From Staphylococcus sp. NRL 16/872 (GTDB lineage: Bacteria; Bacillota; Bacilli; Staphylococcales; Staphylococcaceae): a stretch of DNA of 64,000 bases. The stretch covers positions 806,001 to 870,000 of the forward strand of contig NZ_CP119327.1 of NCBI RefSeq assembly GCF_022815905.2, in the 5' to 3' direction. The position numbers and the translations under genes were made by a program. The notes below the pieces were generated by a model, which was given only the letters and a program-made list of their open reading frames with translations, was not told the origin of the DNA and searched no databases. Below, piece by piece: positions 18,164-28,760 of this stretch (within the stretch, counting starts at the first letter, position 1; each line of letters starts with the position of its first letter).

Positions 18164-19348
18164 ATGGGTAATAAACAAGAAATTTTAGATTATATAGAGA
18201 ATAAAAAATATGATTATGTTGAAATTAGTCATCGAATCCATGAACGCCCTGAATTAGGTAATGAAGAAATATTTGCATCAAGAACATTGATTGATAAATT
18301 AAAAGAAAATGGATTTGACATTGAAACGGATATCGCTGGTCATGCTACAGGCTTTATTGCTACCTATGATTCGGAAAAAGAGGGACCAACGATTGGCTAC
18401 TTAGCTGAATACGATGCATTACCTGGATTAGGGCATGCATGTGGTCATAATATTATAGGTACTTCAAGCGTATTAGCTGGTTCAGCATTGAAACAAGTTA
18501 TCGACCATGTGGGGGGGAAAGTGGTCGTATTAGGTTGTCCTGCTGAAGAAGGCGGCGAGAATGGAAGTGCCAAAGCTTCCTATGTGAAAGCAGGCGTTAT
18601 TGATGATATAGATATAGCATTAATGATTCATCCTGGTAATGAAACGTATCCAACTATAAACACGCTAGCTGTTGATGTATTAGACATTAAATTTTATGGT
18701 AAGAGCGCGCATGCTTCTGAAAATGCGGACGAGGCATTGAACGCTTTGGATGCTATGATTTCTTACTTTAATGGCGTCGCACAACTAAGACAACATATTA
18801 AGAAAGGACAACGTGTGCATGGTGTCATCCTTGATGGAGGTAAAGCGGCAAATATTATACCTGACTTTACACATGCACGTTTCTATACACGTGCTAGAAC
18901 ACGTAAAGAATTAGACGTACTAACTGAAAAAGTAAATCAAATTGCTAGAGGTGCCGCGATTCAAACGGGATGTGATTATGAATTTGGGCCTATTCAAAAT
19001 GGTGTAAATGAGTTTATTAAGACGCCTAAACTTGATCAACTTTTCGAAAAATATGCGAATGAAGTAGGCGAAGAAGTAAGTCACGATGATTTTGGTTTCG
19101 GTTCTACAGATACGGGTAATGTCAGTCATATAGTGCCTACGATTCACCCTCATGTGAAGATTGGGTCTAGAAATTTAGTTGGTCACACGCATCGATTTAG
19201 AGAAGCAGCTGCAAGTGTTCATGGTGATCAAGCATTAATAAGAGGGGCTAAAATAATAGCTTTGATGGGCTTAGAATTAATTGAAAATAAGGGATTGTTT
19301 GATGATATTGTTCAGCAGCACTCTCATATAAAGGGGCAAATTAAATAA
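18164..19348 (+). CDS. M20-family amidohydrolase (AbgB/hippurate-hydrolase-like)
   Basis: A 394-aa zinc peptidase-type amidohydrolase. GHACGHN near residue 100 and the PAEEGG motif near 135 supply metal ligands and the catalytic Glu; a dimerisation domain with HASENADEA follows, and a late His occurs in VGHTHRF. The nearest known group hydrolyses N-acyl amino acids or p-aminobenzoyl-glutamate. Start at 18164 after AAAGGGAG. Its stop overlaps the start of the ATP-grasp gene, a tight coupling that suggests a joint pathway in which one enzyme makes and the other trims an amide bond. Substrate unknown. Confidence 0.88.
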   Translation: MGNKQEILDYIENKKYDYVEISHRIHERPELGNEEIFASRTLIDKLKENGFDIETDIAGHATGFIATYDSEKEGPTIGYLAEYDALPGLGHACGHNIIGTSSVLAGSALKQVIDHVGGKVVVLGCPAEEGGENGSAKASYVKAGVIDDIDIALMIHPGNETYPTINTLAVDVLDIKFYGKSAHASENADEALNALDAMISYFNGVAQLRQHIKKGQRVHGVILDGGKAANIIPDFTHARFYTRARTRKELDVLTEKVNQIARGAAIQTGCDYEFGPIQNGVNEFIKTPKLDQLFEKYANEVGEEVSHDDFGFGSTDTGNVSHIVPTIHPHVKIGSRNLVGHTHRFREAAASVHGDQALIRGAKIIALMGLELIENKGLFDDIVQQHSHIKGQIK

Positions 19349-20547
19349 TGGCAGAGAACACTAAAAGACCTATGTTGACGTTAAGTAATTTATATGATGA
19401 AACGATTGTGTATAATTCAAGACCTTCATATATAGCAAATCCATGGCTTAAACCTGAAGAGCATCAATCAAATTTTTTAACAGGAAGAGAAATGATTATT
19501 GCAGATAAGATGCCAATGATTGTACATGAAGCAAGCGCTACGAATAAATTACAACAATTATTTGATATCATTGGTAAATCAATTCCTGAAGATATTTATA
19601 AGTTTCATAACCGTGAAAGTTATGAACATTTATTAAATGAGCTTGCTGAAGATAAGGGGAAAAAAATTTATTTCCAATATGTTCATAGTGATGATGTGAT
19701 TGATGAAAAGACATACGCTGTTGATAAAGAGGTATTTATCGCATTAAATAACAAAGCACGTATACCAGAATGGACAAACAATAAATATTTACCAGATCGT
19801 GAAATCGTGGCTATTAACGATTTCAAAGCACGTATTAAAGATTGGTCATTCCCATTTGTAATTAAACCAGGGGATGAGTTACCGACTGCTGGTGGATATG
19901 GCGTAATGATTTGTTATAACGAAGAGGATTTAGAAAAAGCAACAAAACGAATTTTTGATGCGACTGATGCAACAGATAATTTAATTATTGAACAAAAAAT
20001 TGAAGCAGTTAAAAATTACTGTGTGCAATACGCTTATTCAGAAGAATTAGGAATTAAATATCTAGGTACCGCACATCAAATTACAAATGAATATGGTTTT
20101 TATGCAGGTAATGAAAATGTCCATGAAGTACCACAAAAAGTAATTGATGCTGGTCGTGAGATTATGGAAAATGGCGTAGAACTGGGTTTCTTTGGTGTAG
20201 CAGGATTTGACTTATTGTTAGATAAAAATGGTGATGTCTTTGCTATCGATTTGAATTTTAGACAAAATGGTTCTACAAGCATGCTTTTATTACAACATGA
20301 GTTAAATCCTAATTATCAAAAGTTTTATAGTTATTTCTCTCGAGGCGATAATGAACACTTCTTTAATGTCATTCTTAAATATGTGAAAAAAGGTGTGCTT
20401 TATCCATTATCTTATTATGATGGAGAATGGTTCAGCGGAGATAGAGTAAAATCACGTTTTGGTTGCATTTGGCATGGTAATTCAAAAGAAGAAGTAGAAG
20501 AATTAGAAAAAGCGTTTATAGCAGAACTTGATAATTCAGAATTATAA
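19348..20547 (+). CDS. ATP-grasp family ligase-like protein, substrate unknown
   Basis: A 399-aa protein with ATP-grasp features in its second half: FPFVIKPGDELPTAGGYGV (lysine and flexible Gly-rich loop, about 170-190), LIIEQKIEA (adenine-binding edge, about 212) and DLNFRQNGST near 305 with Asp and Asn of the Mg site. ATP-grasp enzymes join a carboxylate to an amine or thiol through an acyl phosphate. The N-terminal about 150 residues match no family I know. It is translationally coupled to the upstream M20 amidohydrolase and closed by a terminator. Confidence 0.75.
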   Translation: MAENTKRPMLTLSNLYDETIVYNSRPSYIANPWLKPEEHQSNFLTGREMIIADKMPMIVHEASATNKLQQLFDIIGKSIPEDIYKFHNRESYEHLLNELAEDKGKKIYFQYVHSDDVIDEKTYAVDKEVFIALNNKARIPEWTNNKYLPDREIVAINDFKARIKDWSFPFVIKPGDELPTAGGYGVMICYNEEDLEKATKRIFDATDATDNLIIEQKIEAVKNYCVQYAYSEELGIKYLGTAHQITNEYGFYAGNENVHEVPQKVIDAGREIMENGVELGFFGVAGFDLLLDKNGDVFAIDLNFRQNGSTSMLLLQHELNPNYQKFYSYFSRGDNEHFFNVILKYVKKGVLYPLSYYDGEWFSGDRVKSRFGCIWHGNSKEEVEELEKAFIAELDNSEL

Positions 20548-20572
20548 GAATATTCTCACTTATAAAGTTATA

Positions 20573-20614
20573 ATACAGCGTTCTAGAAAAACTTACTTTT
20601 CTAGAACGCTGTAT
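20573..20614. terminator. bidirectional intrinsic terminator
   Basis: A perfect 18-bp stem (20573-20590 with 20597-20614) between the converging ATP-grasp and coaW genes. Confidence 0.9.
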
Positions 20615-20617
20615 GCA

Positions 20618-21421
20618 TTATTCTCCTAAGTGTAGTGCACCTAATGCACCTGAAAATGCACCGTGTTCAATATAAAAAGGTTTGCATCCTCTTAAAACAG
20701 TATAATCTTCAATTACTTCACGTAATAAAGAATTGTTATTGAACGATGAACCAATATAAACAACGTTCTCAGTTTTATATTCACGCGCAACTGTAATAGC
20801 CATTGTTGTAATAACTTCTCCTACCACACCGACTACTGAAGCCAATTTATTAGAGGCAGTGAAGTCCACATCCATATTATGAAGAACGTTTCCAAAGTTT
20901 GCTGCTGTAAGTTCTCCGGAAATAGGAGGTTCAGTGTCTTTGTAAATATGTTTGACTTTAAGATCTATCGTATCTCGATCTCCGGCTTGGGCAAGGTTTG
21001 TTAACTGCTCATAATCTGAGATTTGAGTTAACAGGAAGCCTAGACCTTGAATCATACCACCACCAGTGCCGATACCTCCTACACGTTGTTGCTGTTGACC
21101 ATCAAAATAATGTAAAGAAGTGCCGGTACCAACATTTGCAAAGATATATTCTGTAATATCATGGCCCTGTTCTTTAAGTAATATGCCTAGACCTTTAGAG
21201 GAAGCATCAAATTCAACAAATATTTTAGAGGAAGCATTTAAATTTTCGGCAATAACGCCTGCGTTTCCACCAGTTAAACTAATTGCTTCAAATGATTCTT
21301 TATTTAACCAGTTGATAACTTTATGTATATCAGTAGTTAGTTCAGTATGGTAGGTACGTTTATTATCTTTTTCTTGCACTATTTTTATTAACGTACCTCC
21401 TGCGTCAATACCTACTTTCAT
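20618..21421 (-). CDS. coaW: pantothenate kinase, type II
   Basis: First step of coenzyme A synthesis. The 267-aa protein has the acetate/sugar-kinase fold of the eukaryotic-like type II enzyme found in staphylococci: phosphate-1 motif [10 protein letters not shown] at the N-terminus, phosphate-2 NVGTGTS near 115, GGGMIQG near 140 and adenosine motif VYIGSS near 225. The length equals that of S. aureus CoaW. Start at 21421 after GAGGTG; the GTG 9 bases upstream lies within that ribosome site. Type II enzymes of this group resist CoA feedback, consistent with high CoA use as a redox thiol in staphylococci (family knowledge). Confidence 0.96.
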   Translation of the reverse strand: MKVGIDAGGTLIKIVQEKDNKRTYHTELTTDIHKVINWLNKESFEAISLTGGNAGVIAENLNASSKIFVEFDASSKGLGILLKEQGHDITEYIFANVGTGTSLHYFDGQQQQRVGGIGTGGGMIQGLGFLLTQISDYEQLTNLAQAGDRDTIDLKVKHIYKDTEPPISGELTAANFGNVLHNMDVDFTASNKLASVVGVVGEVITTMAITVAREYKTENVVYIGSSFNNNSLLREVIEDYTVLRGCKPFYIEHGAFSGALGALHLGE

Positions 21422-21541
21422 TTCATTCACCTCGTGATTTTATATGTCATACTAATAGTAAATGAAATTTGTCGAATTTCAATAGCTTAATTTTAAAAAA
21501 TAAAAGTTCGAAGAGGTTAATCTTAATGAATAGGATAAAAA

Positions 21542-21570
21542 TTGGATTAAGAAAGAAAAACATCTATAAT
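21542..21570 (+). promoter_or_regulatory. promoter of the acetyltransferase gene
   Basis: TTGGAT (21542-21547), 17-base spacer, TATAAT (21565-21570), about 38 bases before the start codon. Confidence 0.6.
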
Positions 21571-21607
21571 AATATGTAACTTAATTGGAAGGTTTAGGGG
21601 AGAAGAC

Positions 21608-22468
21608 ATGACTATAAAAATGCAATTTGAAAATATTACAATTCAAGAATTTGAAGAACAATATAGACAAGATGTGCTTAACTTTAAATTGAGCGAACGC
21701 CAACAAATTTATTCGTCGTTACCAAAAACTGTATTGGAAGAAGCGTTAAATGACGTGAATAGAATTGCGAATGTTGCGATAAATGAAGAAGGAGATGTAG
21801 TAGGTTTTTTTGTGTTACACCAGCATTATCAACATGAGGGCTATGATACACCAGAGAATGTCGTATATGTACGTTCATTATCAGTAAATGAAAAGTTTCA
21901 AGGACATGGTTATGGCACAAACATGATGATGTATTTACCACAATACGTACAGGAGTTATTCCCGGATTTTAACCATTTATATTTAGTGGTTGATGCTGAA
22001 AATAAGGGCGCATGGAATGTATATGAACGTGCAGGTTTTATGCACGCGGCGACTAAAGAAGAAGGTCCAATTGGAAAAGAAAGATTATACTACTTAGATT
22101 TAGATTCAAAGCACGTCTCATCTTTACGTTTAGTTGAAAATAAAGATTCAAGTATTGCTAATTATAAAGTAGTGGATTTATTAAAGGATAATCAAAAAGT
22201 AGGATTTATTGCACTTGAACAACGTGAAGATAAAGTTAATATTGTAGCGATTGAGGTGAATAAGGATCAACGTAAAGAGGGGATTGCAGAAAGTGCACTT
22301 CGCCAACTACCTACATATAGTCGTAAACATTTTAATAGTATTACAACATTAGTGATAACATTATTTGGGGAAAATAATGAACTGAAATCATTATGTATCA
22401 ATAGTGGTTTTGTAGAAATGAATCAATGTGAGGATTTAGTGATTTTTGAAAAATATGTGAATTACTAA
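21608..22468 (+). CDS. two-domain GNAT N-acetyltransferase
   Basis: A 286-aa protein with two GNAT-like halves. The first (about 1-170) has an intact acetyl-CoA loop, QGHGYGT at about 97-103, after the beta-strand VRSLSV, and the downstream NxxAxxxYERAGF motif. The second (about 180-286) keeps the strand VAIEVNKDQRKEGIAESAL, where the pyrophosphate-binding loop is less canonical, so it may be a structural or substrate-binding half. GGGGAG lies upstream of the ATG. Own promoter; substrate unknown. Confidence 0.85.
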   Translation: MTIKMQFENITIQEFEEQYRQDVLNFKLSERQQIYSSLPKTVLEEALNDVNRIANVAINEEGDVVGFFVLHQHYQHEGYDTPENVVYVRSLSVNEKFQGHGYGTNMMMYLPQYVQELFPDFNHLYLVVDAENKGAWNVYERAGFMHAATKEEGPIGKERLYYLDLDSKHVSSLRLVENKDSSIANYKVVDLLKDNQKVGFIALEQREDKVNIVAIEVNKDQRKEGIAESALRQLPTYSRKHFNSITTLVITLFGENNELKSLCINSGFVEMNQCEDLVIFEKYVNY

Positions 22469-22479
22469 GAGAATAGCAA

Positions 22480-22508
22480 TTGCGAAATCGCTTATTGTCA
22501 TTTATAAT
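22480..22508 (+). promoter_or_regulatory. rpoE promoter
   Basis: TTGCGA (22480-22485), 17-base spacer, TATAAT (22503-22508), 74 bases before rpoE. Confidence 0.65.
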
Positions 22509-22581
22509 TTATTTTTGTTACTATTAATTAATGAAAATTAACGAGTTATTATAAAATCCTTCGAAAGGAAGTTTAGTTATA

Positions 22582-23118
22582 ATGAAAATACAAGATTATA
22601 CTAAAGAAATGGTTGACGAAAAATCATTTATCGATATGGCTTATACTTTATTACACGATAAAGGTTCAACAATGAATTTATATGACATCATTGATGAATT
22701 TAGAAGTTTAGGCGATTATGAATATGAAGAAATTGAAAATCGCGTTGTTCAATTTTACACTGATTTAAATACAGATGGTCGCTTCTTAAATGTTGGGGAA
22801 AATCAATGGGGTCTTCGTGACTGGTATTCAGTAGATGACATTGAAGAAAAAATTGCGCCAACGATTCAAAAATTCGATATTCTTGATGATGAAGATGAAG
22901 AAGATAAAAATCTTAAATTATTAGGCGAAGATGAAATGGATCAAGACGATGACATCCCAGCTCAAACAGATGATCAAGAAACGTTAGATGATCCAGAAGA
23001 TGAGCAAGTAGAAGATGAAATTAATGAATCTGATCTTGTGATTGAAGAAGATGAAGATGAAGACATCGCCGAAGAAGACGAAGAAGAATTTGAAGACGAA
23101 GAAGATTTCAACGACTAA
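22582..23118 (+). CDS. rpoE: DNA-directed RNA polymerase delta subunit
   Basis: A Gram-positive-specific RNA polymerase subunit that speeds recycling and sharpens sensitivity to initiating NTP levels. The 178-aa protein has the folded HARE-type N-terminal domain (about 1-95, with DLNTDGRF and [11 protein letters not shown]) and a very acidic, disordered C-terminal half made largely of Asp and Glu. Its place directly before pyrG is conserved in Firmicutes; the two are separated by a pyrG promoter and attenuator. Confidence 0.97.
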   Translation: MKIQDYTKEMVDEKSFIDMAYTLLHDKGSTMNLYDIIDEFRSLGDYEYEEIENRVVQFYTDLNTDGRFLNVGENQWGLRDWYSVDDIEEKIAPTIQKFDILDDEDEEDKNLKLLGEDEMDQDDDIPAQTDDQETLDDPEDEQVEDEINESDLVIEEDEDEDIAEEDEEEFEDEEDFND

Positions 23119-23131
23119 ATTTTAGTTTTGA

Positions 23132-23159
23132 TTGACTTTTATTAAAAAGATGTTAAAAT
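23132..23159 (+). promoter_or_regulatory. pyrG promoter
   Basis: TTGACT (23132-23137), 16-base spacer, TAAAAT (23154-23159). Transcription would begin 8 bases later at the GGGC at 23167. Confidence 0.7.
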
Positions 23160-23166
23160 TTTATTC

Positions 23167-23241
23167 GGGCTCCTTTAAATAGGACACGTGTATAAATTTT
23201 ATACGCTCCCCTTGCATCTATGTGAGAGGGAGCGATTTTTT
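23167..23241 (+). promoter_or_regulatory. pyrG CTP-sensing attenuator leader
   Basis: The predicted transcript begins GGGCTCC. A terminator hairpin follows (CGCTCCC 23204-23210 with GGGAGCG 23228-23234, then a T-run). This is the layout of the Bacillus pyrG leader: when CTP is low, polymerase stutters at the initial G run, and the added G residues pair with the C/T-rich 5' arm of the terminator and prevent termination. The GGG start, the pause before C and the CTCCCC arm are all visible here; the mechanism is inferred from homology. Confidence 0.82.
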
Positions 23242-23269
23242 TATTTTATTAACTTTAAATTATAAGTAA

Positions 23270-24922
<1,653 letters not shown>

Positions 24923-24931
24923 TCTTATTTG

Positions 24932-24971
24932 AAAGCACCTCCTTTCTTAAACGTGAGAAAGGAGGTGCTTT
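24932..24971. terminator. terminator hairpin between pyrG and the DUF2529 gene
   Basis: A perfect 16-bp stem (24932-24947 with 24956-24971), GC-rich in the middle. The T-tracts are short on both strands. Confidence 0.75.
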
Positions 24972-24981
24972 GACATTATAG

Positions 24982-25503
24982 TTATAGTTCTAAATCTCGA
25001 GTCATCTCAATCATTTGTGTATAAATCTCATAGTAGATGTAATTGAAAGCCATAGAATGAGGTTGGACGATTTTATCATAATCTTCTGTATAAACAATTG
25101 GACGAGGTGTGGCTAAATTAACAAAGTGGAAAAGATGATCAGAGAAATCTTCTTGTTTAGGACGGTTACAAATTAACACGAAATCAACATCCTGGTTGAG
25201 TAAATCCACTACATCTTTAGCGACTTCCTCATTATAAAAAGGAGAAAAAAGTAACACCCGATCTGTAGAATCTATTTCAGAGATAGATTGTAATGCGGAT
25301 AATCGTTTTGAAGATTGTAGTCTTTCTTCACTTTCTAAGATAAAGGGTTCGAAAAATTTTAAATCATCATAACCTTTAATATAGACATAACCTTCACCAC
25401 CAATTGCTTGTATTAAACATTGTGCTGCCATTTGAATATCTAATGCTTGATCTTCCAAACGATTAAATATACCGGTTAATTGTGTATGTAATATTTTAGA
25501 CAT
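24982..25503 (-). CDS. DUF2529 family protein (YwjG-like, SIS-fold)
   Basis: A 173-aa protein matching, by length, content and position, the DUF2529 family (B. subtilis YwjG), which sits between pyrG and fbaA in many Firmicutes. The family has a SIS/GmhA-like Rossmann fold: QCLIQAIGGEGYVYIKGYDD, LLFSPFYNE and DFVLICNR fit strands of it. No catalytic residues are assigned and no function is known. Here it is inverted relative to its neighbours. Start at 25503 after GGAGGT. Confidence 0.82.
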   Translation of the reverse strand: MSKILHTQLTGIFNRLEDQALDIQMAAQCLIQAIGGEGYVYIKGYDDLKFFEPFILESEERLQSSKRLSALQSISEIDSTDRVLLFSPFYNEEVAKDVVDLLNQDVDFVLICNRPKQEDFSDHLFHFVNLATPRPIVYTEDYDKIVQPHSMAFNYIYYEIYTQMIEMTRDLEL

Positions 25504-25657
25504 GTTTAACCTCCATTTCATAAGTATTGTAATGAAATGCGAACAGTTATGCAATTGTCTGAAATTGCAATATTGTTAACTTAACAACGACTAAAATAAA
25601 GTTTAGTAAAGATTTACATGTTTGAGTGAGTATAAACATGCATTTAAAATTCTTTTT

Positions 25658-25666
25658 TGATATAAT
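25658..25666 (+). promoter_or_regulatory. fbaA promoter (extended -10)
   Basis: TGATATAAT is an extended -10 (TGnTATAAT) about 44 bases before the start codon; no good -35 is visible, which extended -10 promoters tolerate. Confidence 0.6.
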
Positions 25667-25709
25667 GATTTTGAAAAAGTTGTGCAATTGCACCCAAGGA
25701 GGAACTTTC

Positions 25710-26567
25710 ATGCCATTAGTTTCAATGAAAGAAATGTTAATAGACGCAAAAGAAAATGGTTATGCGGTTGGGCAATACAACCTAAATAACTTAGAGTTTA
25801 CGCAAGCAATTTTAGAAGCTTCACAAGAGGAAAATGCTCCAGTAATTTTAGGTGTATCAGAAGGTGCTGCTCGTTACATGAGTGGTTTCTATACAGTAGT
25901 AAAAATGGTTGAAGGCTTAATGCACGACTTAAATATTACTGTACCGGTAGCAATTCACTTAGACCATGGTTCAAGCTTTGAAAAATGTAAAGAAGCAATC
26001 GATGCTGGTTTCACATCTGTAATGATTGATGCATCACATAGTCCGTTTGAAGAAAATATCGAAATTACTTCTAAAGTAGTTGAATATGCGCATCAACATG
26101 GTGTATCAGTAGAAGCAGAATTAGGTACTGTTGGTGGTCAAGAAGATGACGTAGTGGGTGGTATTATTTATGCTGACCCTAAAGAATGTCAAGAATTAGT
26201 TGAAAGAACTGGTATTGATACTTTAGCGCCTGCATTAGGTTCAGTACATGGTCCATACAAAGGTGAACCTAAGCTAGGTTTCAAAGAAATGGAAGAAATC
26301 GGTGCCTCAACTGGTTTACCATTAGTATTACATGGTGGTACAGGTATCCCTACTAAAGATATCCAAAAAGCGATTCCATATGGTACTGCTAAAATCAATG
26401 TAAACACTGAAAACCAAATTGCTTCTGCAAAAGCAGTAAGAGAAGTTTTAAATAATGACCAAGATGTTTACGATCCACGTAAATATTTAGGACCTGCTCG
26501 TGAAGCAATCAAAGAAACAGTTAAAGGTAAAATTAGAGAATTTGGTACATCAAACCGTGCTAAATAA
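25710..26567 (+). CDS. fbaA: fructose-bisphosphate aldolase, class II
   Basis: Reversible cleavage of fructose-1,6-bisphosphate in glycolysis and gluconeogenesis; zinc-dependent. The 285-aa protein carries [10 protein letters not shown] (catalytic Asp and zinc His near 82-85), [27 protein letters not shown] with a zinc His, and VLHGGTGIP near 208. Start at 25710, directly after AAGGAGG; the ORF is open upstream for 28 codons but crosses the promoter. Monocistronic, own terminator. Confidence 0.97.
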   Translation: MPLVSMKEMLIDAKENGYAVGQYNLNNLEFTQAILEASQEENAPVILGVSEGAARYMSGFYTVVKMVEGLMHDLNITVPVAIHLDHGSSFEKCKEAIDAGFTSVMIDASHSPFEENIEITSKVVEYAHQHGVSVEAELGTVGGQEDDVVGGIIYADPKECQELVERTGIDTLAPALGSVHGPYKGEPKLGFKEMEEIGASTGLPLVLHGGTGIPTKDIQKAIPYGTAKINVNTENQIASAKAVREVLNNDQDVYDPRKYLGPAREAIKETVKGKIREFGTSNRAK

Positions 26568-26605
26568 TTAAATTTTTATTGGGTTTAACTACAGTTGAAC
26601 TTTTT

Positions 26606-26644
26606 AATGGAGCGCTCATAAATTCATGAGCGTTCCATTTTCTA
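26606..26644 (+). terminator. intrinsic terminator of fbaA
   Basis: A 14-bp stem AATGGAGCGCTCAT / ATGAGCGTTCCATT (one G-U) with a T-rich tail. Confidence 0.82.
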
Positions 26645-26782
26645 TTTTGTGAGAAATTTGAATTAATAATTTTTAGAAAATGATTTATAATACTCGTAGA
26701 TATAATATTTTTTAGGTTTTATACGATTTCCAGATATAAATTTTAAGAATTAATTTTACTAAAAAAATCAAGTAATTATCGT

Positions 26783-26812
26783 TTTACAAATAAATAAAAT
26801 ATAATTTATAAT
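26783..26812 (+). promoter_or_regulatory. murZ promoter candidate
   Basis: TTTACA (26783-26788), 18-base spacer, TATAAT (26807-26812), 48 bases before the start codon. Confidence 0.5.
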
Positions 26813-26859
26813 ACTAATAATGTACAATTTGAAAATGACAAACAAAGGAGATAAAACTT

Positions 26860-28131
26860 ATGACTCAAGAGGTAATAAAAATCCGTGGTGGGCAAACGCT
26901 TAACGGAGAAGTCACAATAAGTGGTGCTAAAAATAGTGCAGTGGCCATTATTCCAGCGACTTTATTAGCTCAAGGCCAAGTAAAGCTAGATGGTTTACCA
27001 CAAATTTCTGACGTAGAAACATTAGTAAGTTTATTAGAAGATTTAAATATTAAAACAAATTTGGATGGTAAACATCTAGATGTAGATACCACTGATATAA
27101 AAAATGCGCCATTACCGAATAATAAAGTAGAATCTCTTCGTGCGTCTTATTATATGATGGGAGCGATGTTAGGTCGCTTTAAAAAATGTGTCATTGGCTT
27201 ACCAGGTGGTTGTCCATTAGGGCCTCGTCCAATTGATCAACACATCAAAGGTTTTAAAGCGCTTGGGGCTGAAATCGATGAGTCTAGTGAAACATCTATG
27301 AAAATTGAAGCTAAAGAACTTCATGGTGCTAATATTTTCCTTGATATGGTAAGTGTAGGCGCAACTATTAATATTATGTTAGCTGCCGTACATGCGAAAG
27401 GTCAAACTATTATTGAAAATGCAGCAAAAGAACCTGAAGTTGTAGATGTTGCTAATTTTTTAAATAGTTTAGGAGCAAATATCAAAGGCGCGGGTACAAG
27501 CACGTTAAAAATTAATGGCGTAGAAACATTGCACGGCTCTGAATATCAAATTATCCCTGACCGTATTGAAGCAGGCACATATATGTGTATTGCTGCGGCT
27601 TCTGGAGAAGAGGTAACAATTAATAATATCGTACCTAAACATGTAGAAGCGTTAACAGTAAAATTAAAAGAATTAGGTGTAAATATAAACATAGATGATG
27701 ATGCTGAAAAAGCAACAATCAAGGGTCATAATGATTATAAAAATGTAGATATTAAAACATTGGTTTATCCTGGTTTTGCCACAGACTTACAACAGCCAAT
27801 CACACCATTATTATTTATGGCAGATGGCCCTTCATTTGTTACTGAAACAATTTATCCAGCACGTTTCAGACATGTAGATGAATTGAAAAATATGGGCGCT
27901 AACATTGAGGCAGATATGACTACTGGTACAGCTACAATCAAGCCATCGTCATTGAAAGGTTCTGAGGTTTATGCAAGTGATTTACGTGCTGGTGCATGTT
28001 TAATTATTGCAGGGTTAATTGCTGAAGGTGTTACAACAATTTATAATGTGAAACATATTTATCGTGGTTATACAGATATTGTTAAACACTTAAAAGAATT
28101 AGGTGCAGATATTTGGACTGAACAAGTATAG
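26860..28131 (+). CDS. murZ: UDP-N-acetylglucosamine 1-carboxyvinyltransferase (paralogue 2)
   Basis: Transfers enolpyruvate from PEP to UDP-GlcNAc, the first committed step of peptidoglycan synthesis and target of fosfomycin. A 423-aa inside-out alpha/beta barrel; substrate Lys22 (SGAKNS) and the catalytic Cys118 in [15 protein letters not shown] are present. The loop after the Cys reads PLGPR, against AIGAR in the other copy in this window (murA at about 49 kb). Position between fbaA and rho identifies it as MurZ/MurAB, the auxiliary low-GC Gram-positive copy. GGAG lies ahead of the ATG. Confidence 0.95.
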   Translation: MTQEVIKIRGGQTLNGEVTISGAKNSAVAIIPATLLAQGQVKLDGLPQISDVETLVSLLEDLNIKTNLDGKHLDVDTTDIKNAPLPNNKVESLRASYYMMGAMLGRFKKCVIGLPGGCPLGPRPIDQHIKGFKALGAEIDESSETSMKIEAKELHGANIFLDMVSVGATINIMLAAVHAKGQTIIENAAKEPEVVDVANFLNSLGANIKGAGTSTLKINGVETLHGSEYQIIPDRIEAGTYMCIAAASGEEVTINNIVPKHVEALTVKLKELGVNINIDDDAEKATIKGHNDYKNVDIKTLVYPGFATDLQQPITPLLFMADGPSFVTETIYPARFRHVDELKNMGANIEADMTTGTATIKPSSLKGSEVYASDLRAGACLIIAGLIAEGVTTIYNVKHIYRGYTDIVKHLKELGADIWTEQV

Positions 28132-28140
28132 AAATATCTG

Positions 28141-28155
28141 GTATAATAATTATAT
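28141..28155. promoter_or_regulatory. possible QsrR-type operator half-palindrome
   Basis: GTATAATAATTATAT fits the GTATA-N5-TATAC pattern described for S. aureus QsrR with one mismatch. It lies 126 bases before the qsrR-like gene and contains a TATAAT. Two small inverted repeats (GAAGTAG/CTACTTC at about 28174-28202 and CCTGTA/TACAGG) follow in the leader. Confidence 0.3.
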
Positions 28156-28280
28156 TAAAGACAAAAAGTAAATGAAGTAGAAAGTCATATTGAGCTACTT
28201 CATAGCCTGTAAAACAACATGAATACGACTACAGGTTCCCATACTTTTTGTATAAGATGTTTTGATTAGAGGTGAAGACA

Positions 28281-28616
28281 ATGGAAATCTGTCCATATCT
28301 TGAAGAAACCTTTAAAATTGTTGGTAGAAGTTGGAACGGTTTAATCATTAACTACTTATCTCGATGCACTGATTATACTGCACACTTTTCCGATATGAAA
28401 AGGGATTTAAAAACGATTACCCCTCGTGCTTTGAGTATTAAATTAACAGATTTAGGTGAATGGGGATTAGTAGAAAAAAAGATAGTTTCAACTAGCCCAG
28501 TTTCAATTGTTTATGAATTGACAGATAAAGGGAGAGCGCTTGCTGAAGCTTTAAAACCAATGGAAGCATGGGCAAGAAGTTATATAGAGCTTGAAGATGA
28601 AGTTAAAGCTAAATAA
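28281..28616 (+). CDS. qsrR: HxlR/DUF24-family redox repressor, QsrR-like
   Basis: A 111-aa winged-helix regulator of the HxlR (MarR/DUF24) family, which sense quinones and electrophiles through cysteine thiols. The opening MEICPYLEETFKIVGRSW and ITPRALSIKLTDL recognition helix closely resemble S. aureus QsrR, and the place between murZ and an aldehyde dehydrogenase gene also fits. Cys4 (the sensing N-terminal Cys) and Cys29 are kept, but where I recall a third Cys shortly after, this protein has Tyr32. Start at ATG 28281 after GAGGTG. Assignment to QsrR is by remembered similarity. Confidence 0.78.
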   Translation: MEICPYLEETFKIVGRSWNGLIINYLSRCTDYTAHFSDMKRDLKTITPRALSIKLTDLGEWGLVEKKIVSTSPVSIVYELTDKGRALAEALKPMEAWARSYIELEDEVKAK

Positions 28617-28620
28617 TAAG

Positions 28621-28676
28621 AAAAGTTCTGCAATGGTGCATTATTATTTGATTAATGCAAAGCAGAACTTTTTTTA
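28621..28676 (+). terminator. intrinsic terminator of the qsrR-like gene
   Basis: AAAAGTTCTGC pairs with GCAGAACTTTT; inside it TGCATTA pairs with TAATGCA. Seven T follow. Confidence 0.9.
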
Positions 28677-28760
28677 TTTTAAAATGCCTTATGTTTAATT
28701 TTTTCAAAAAGGGTTAAACATTAGACAGATGATAAACGACGCTTAAGGAGTGAATATTTG

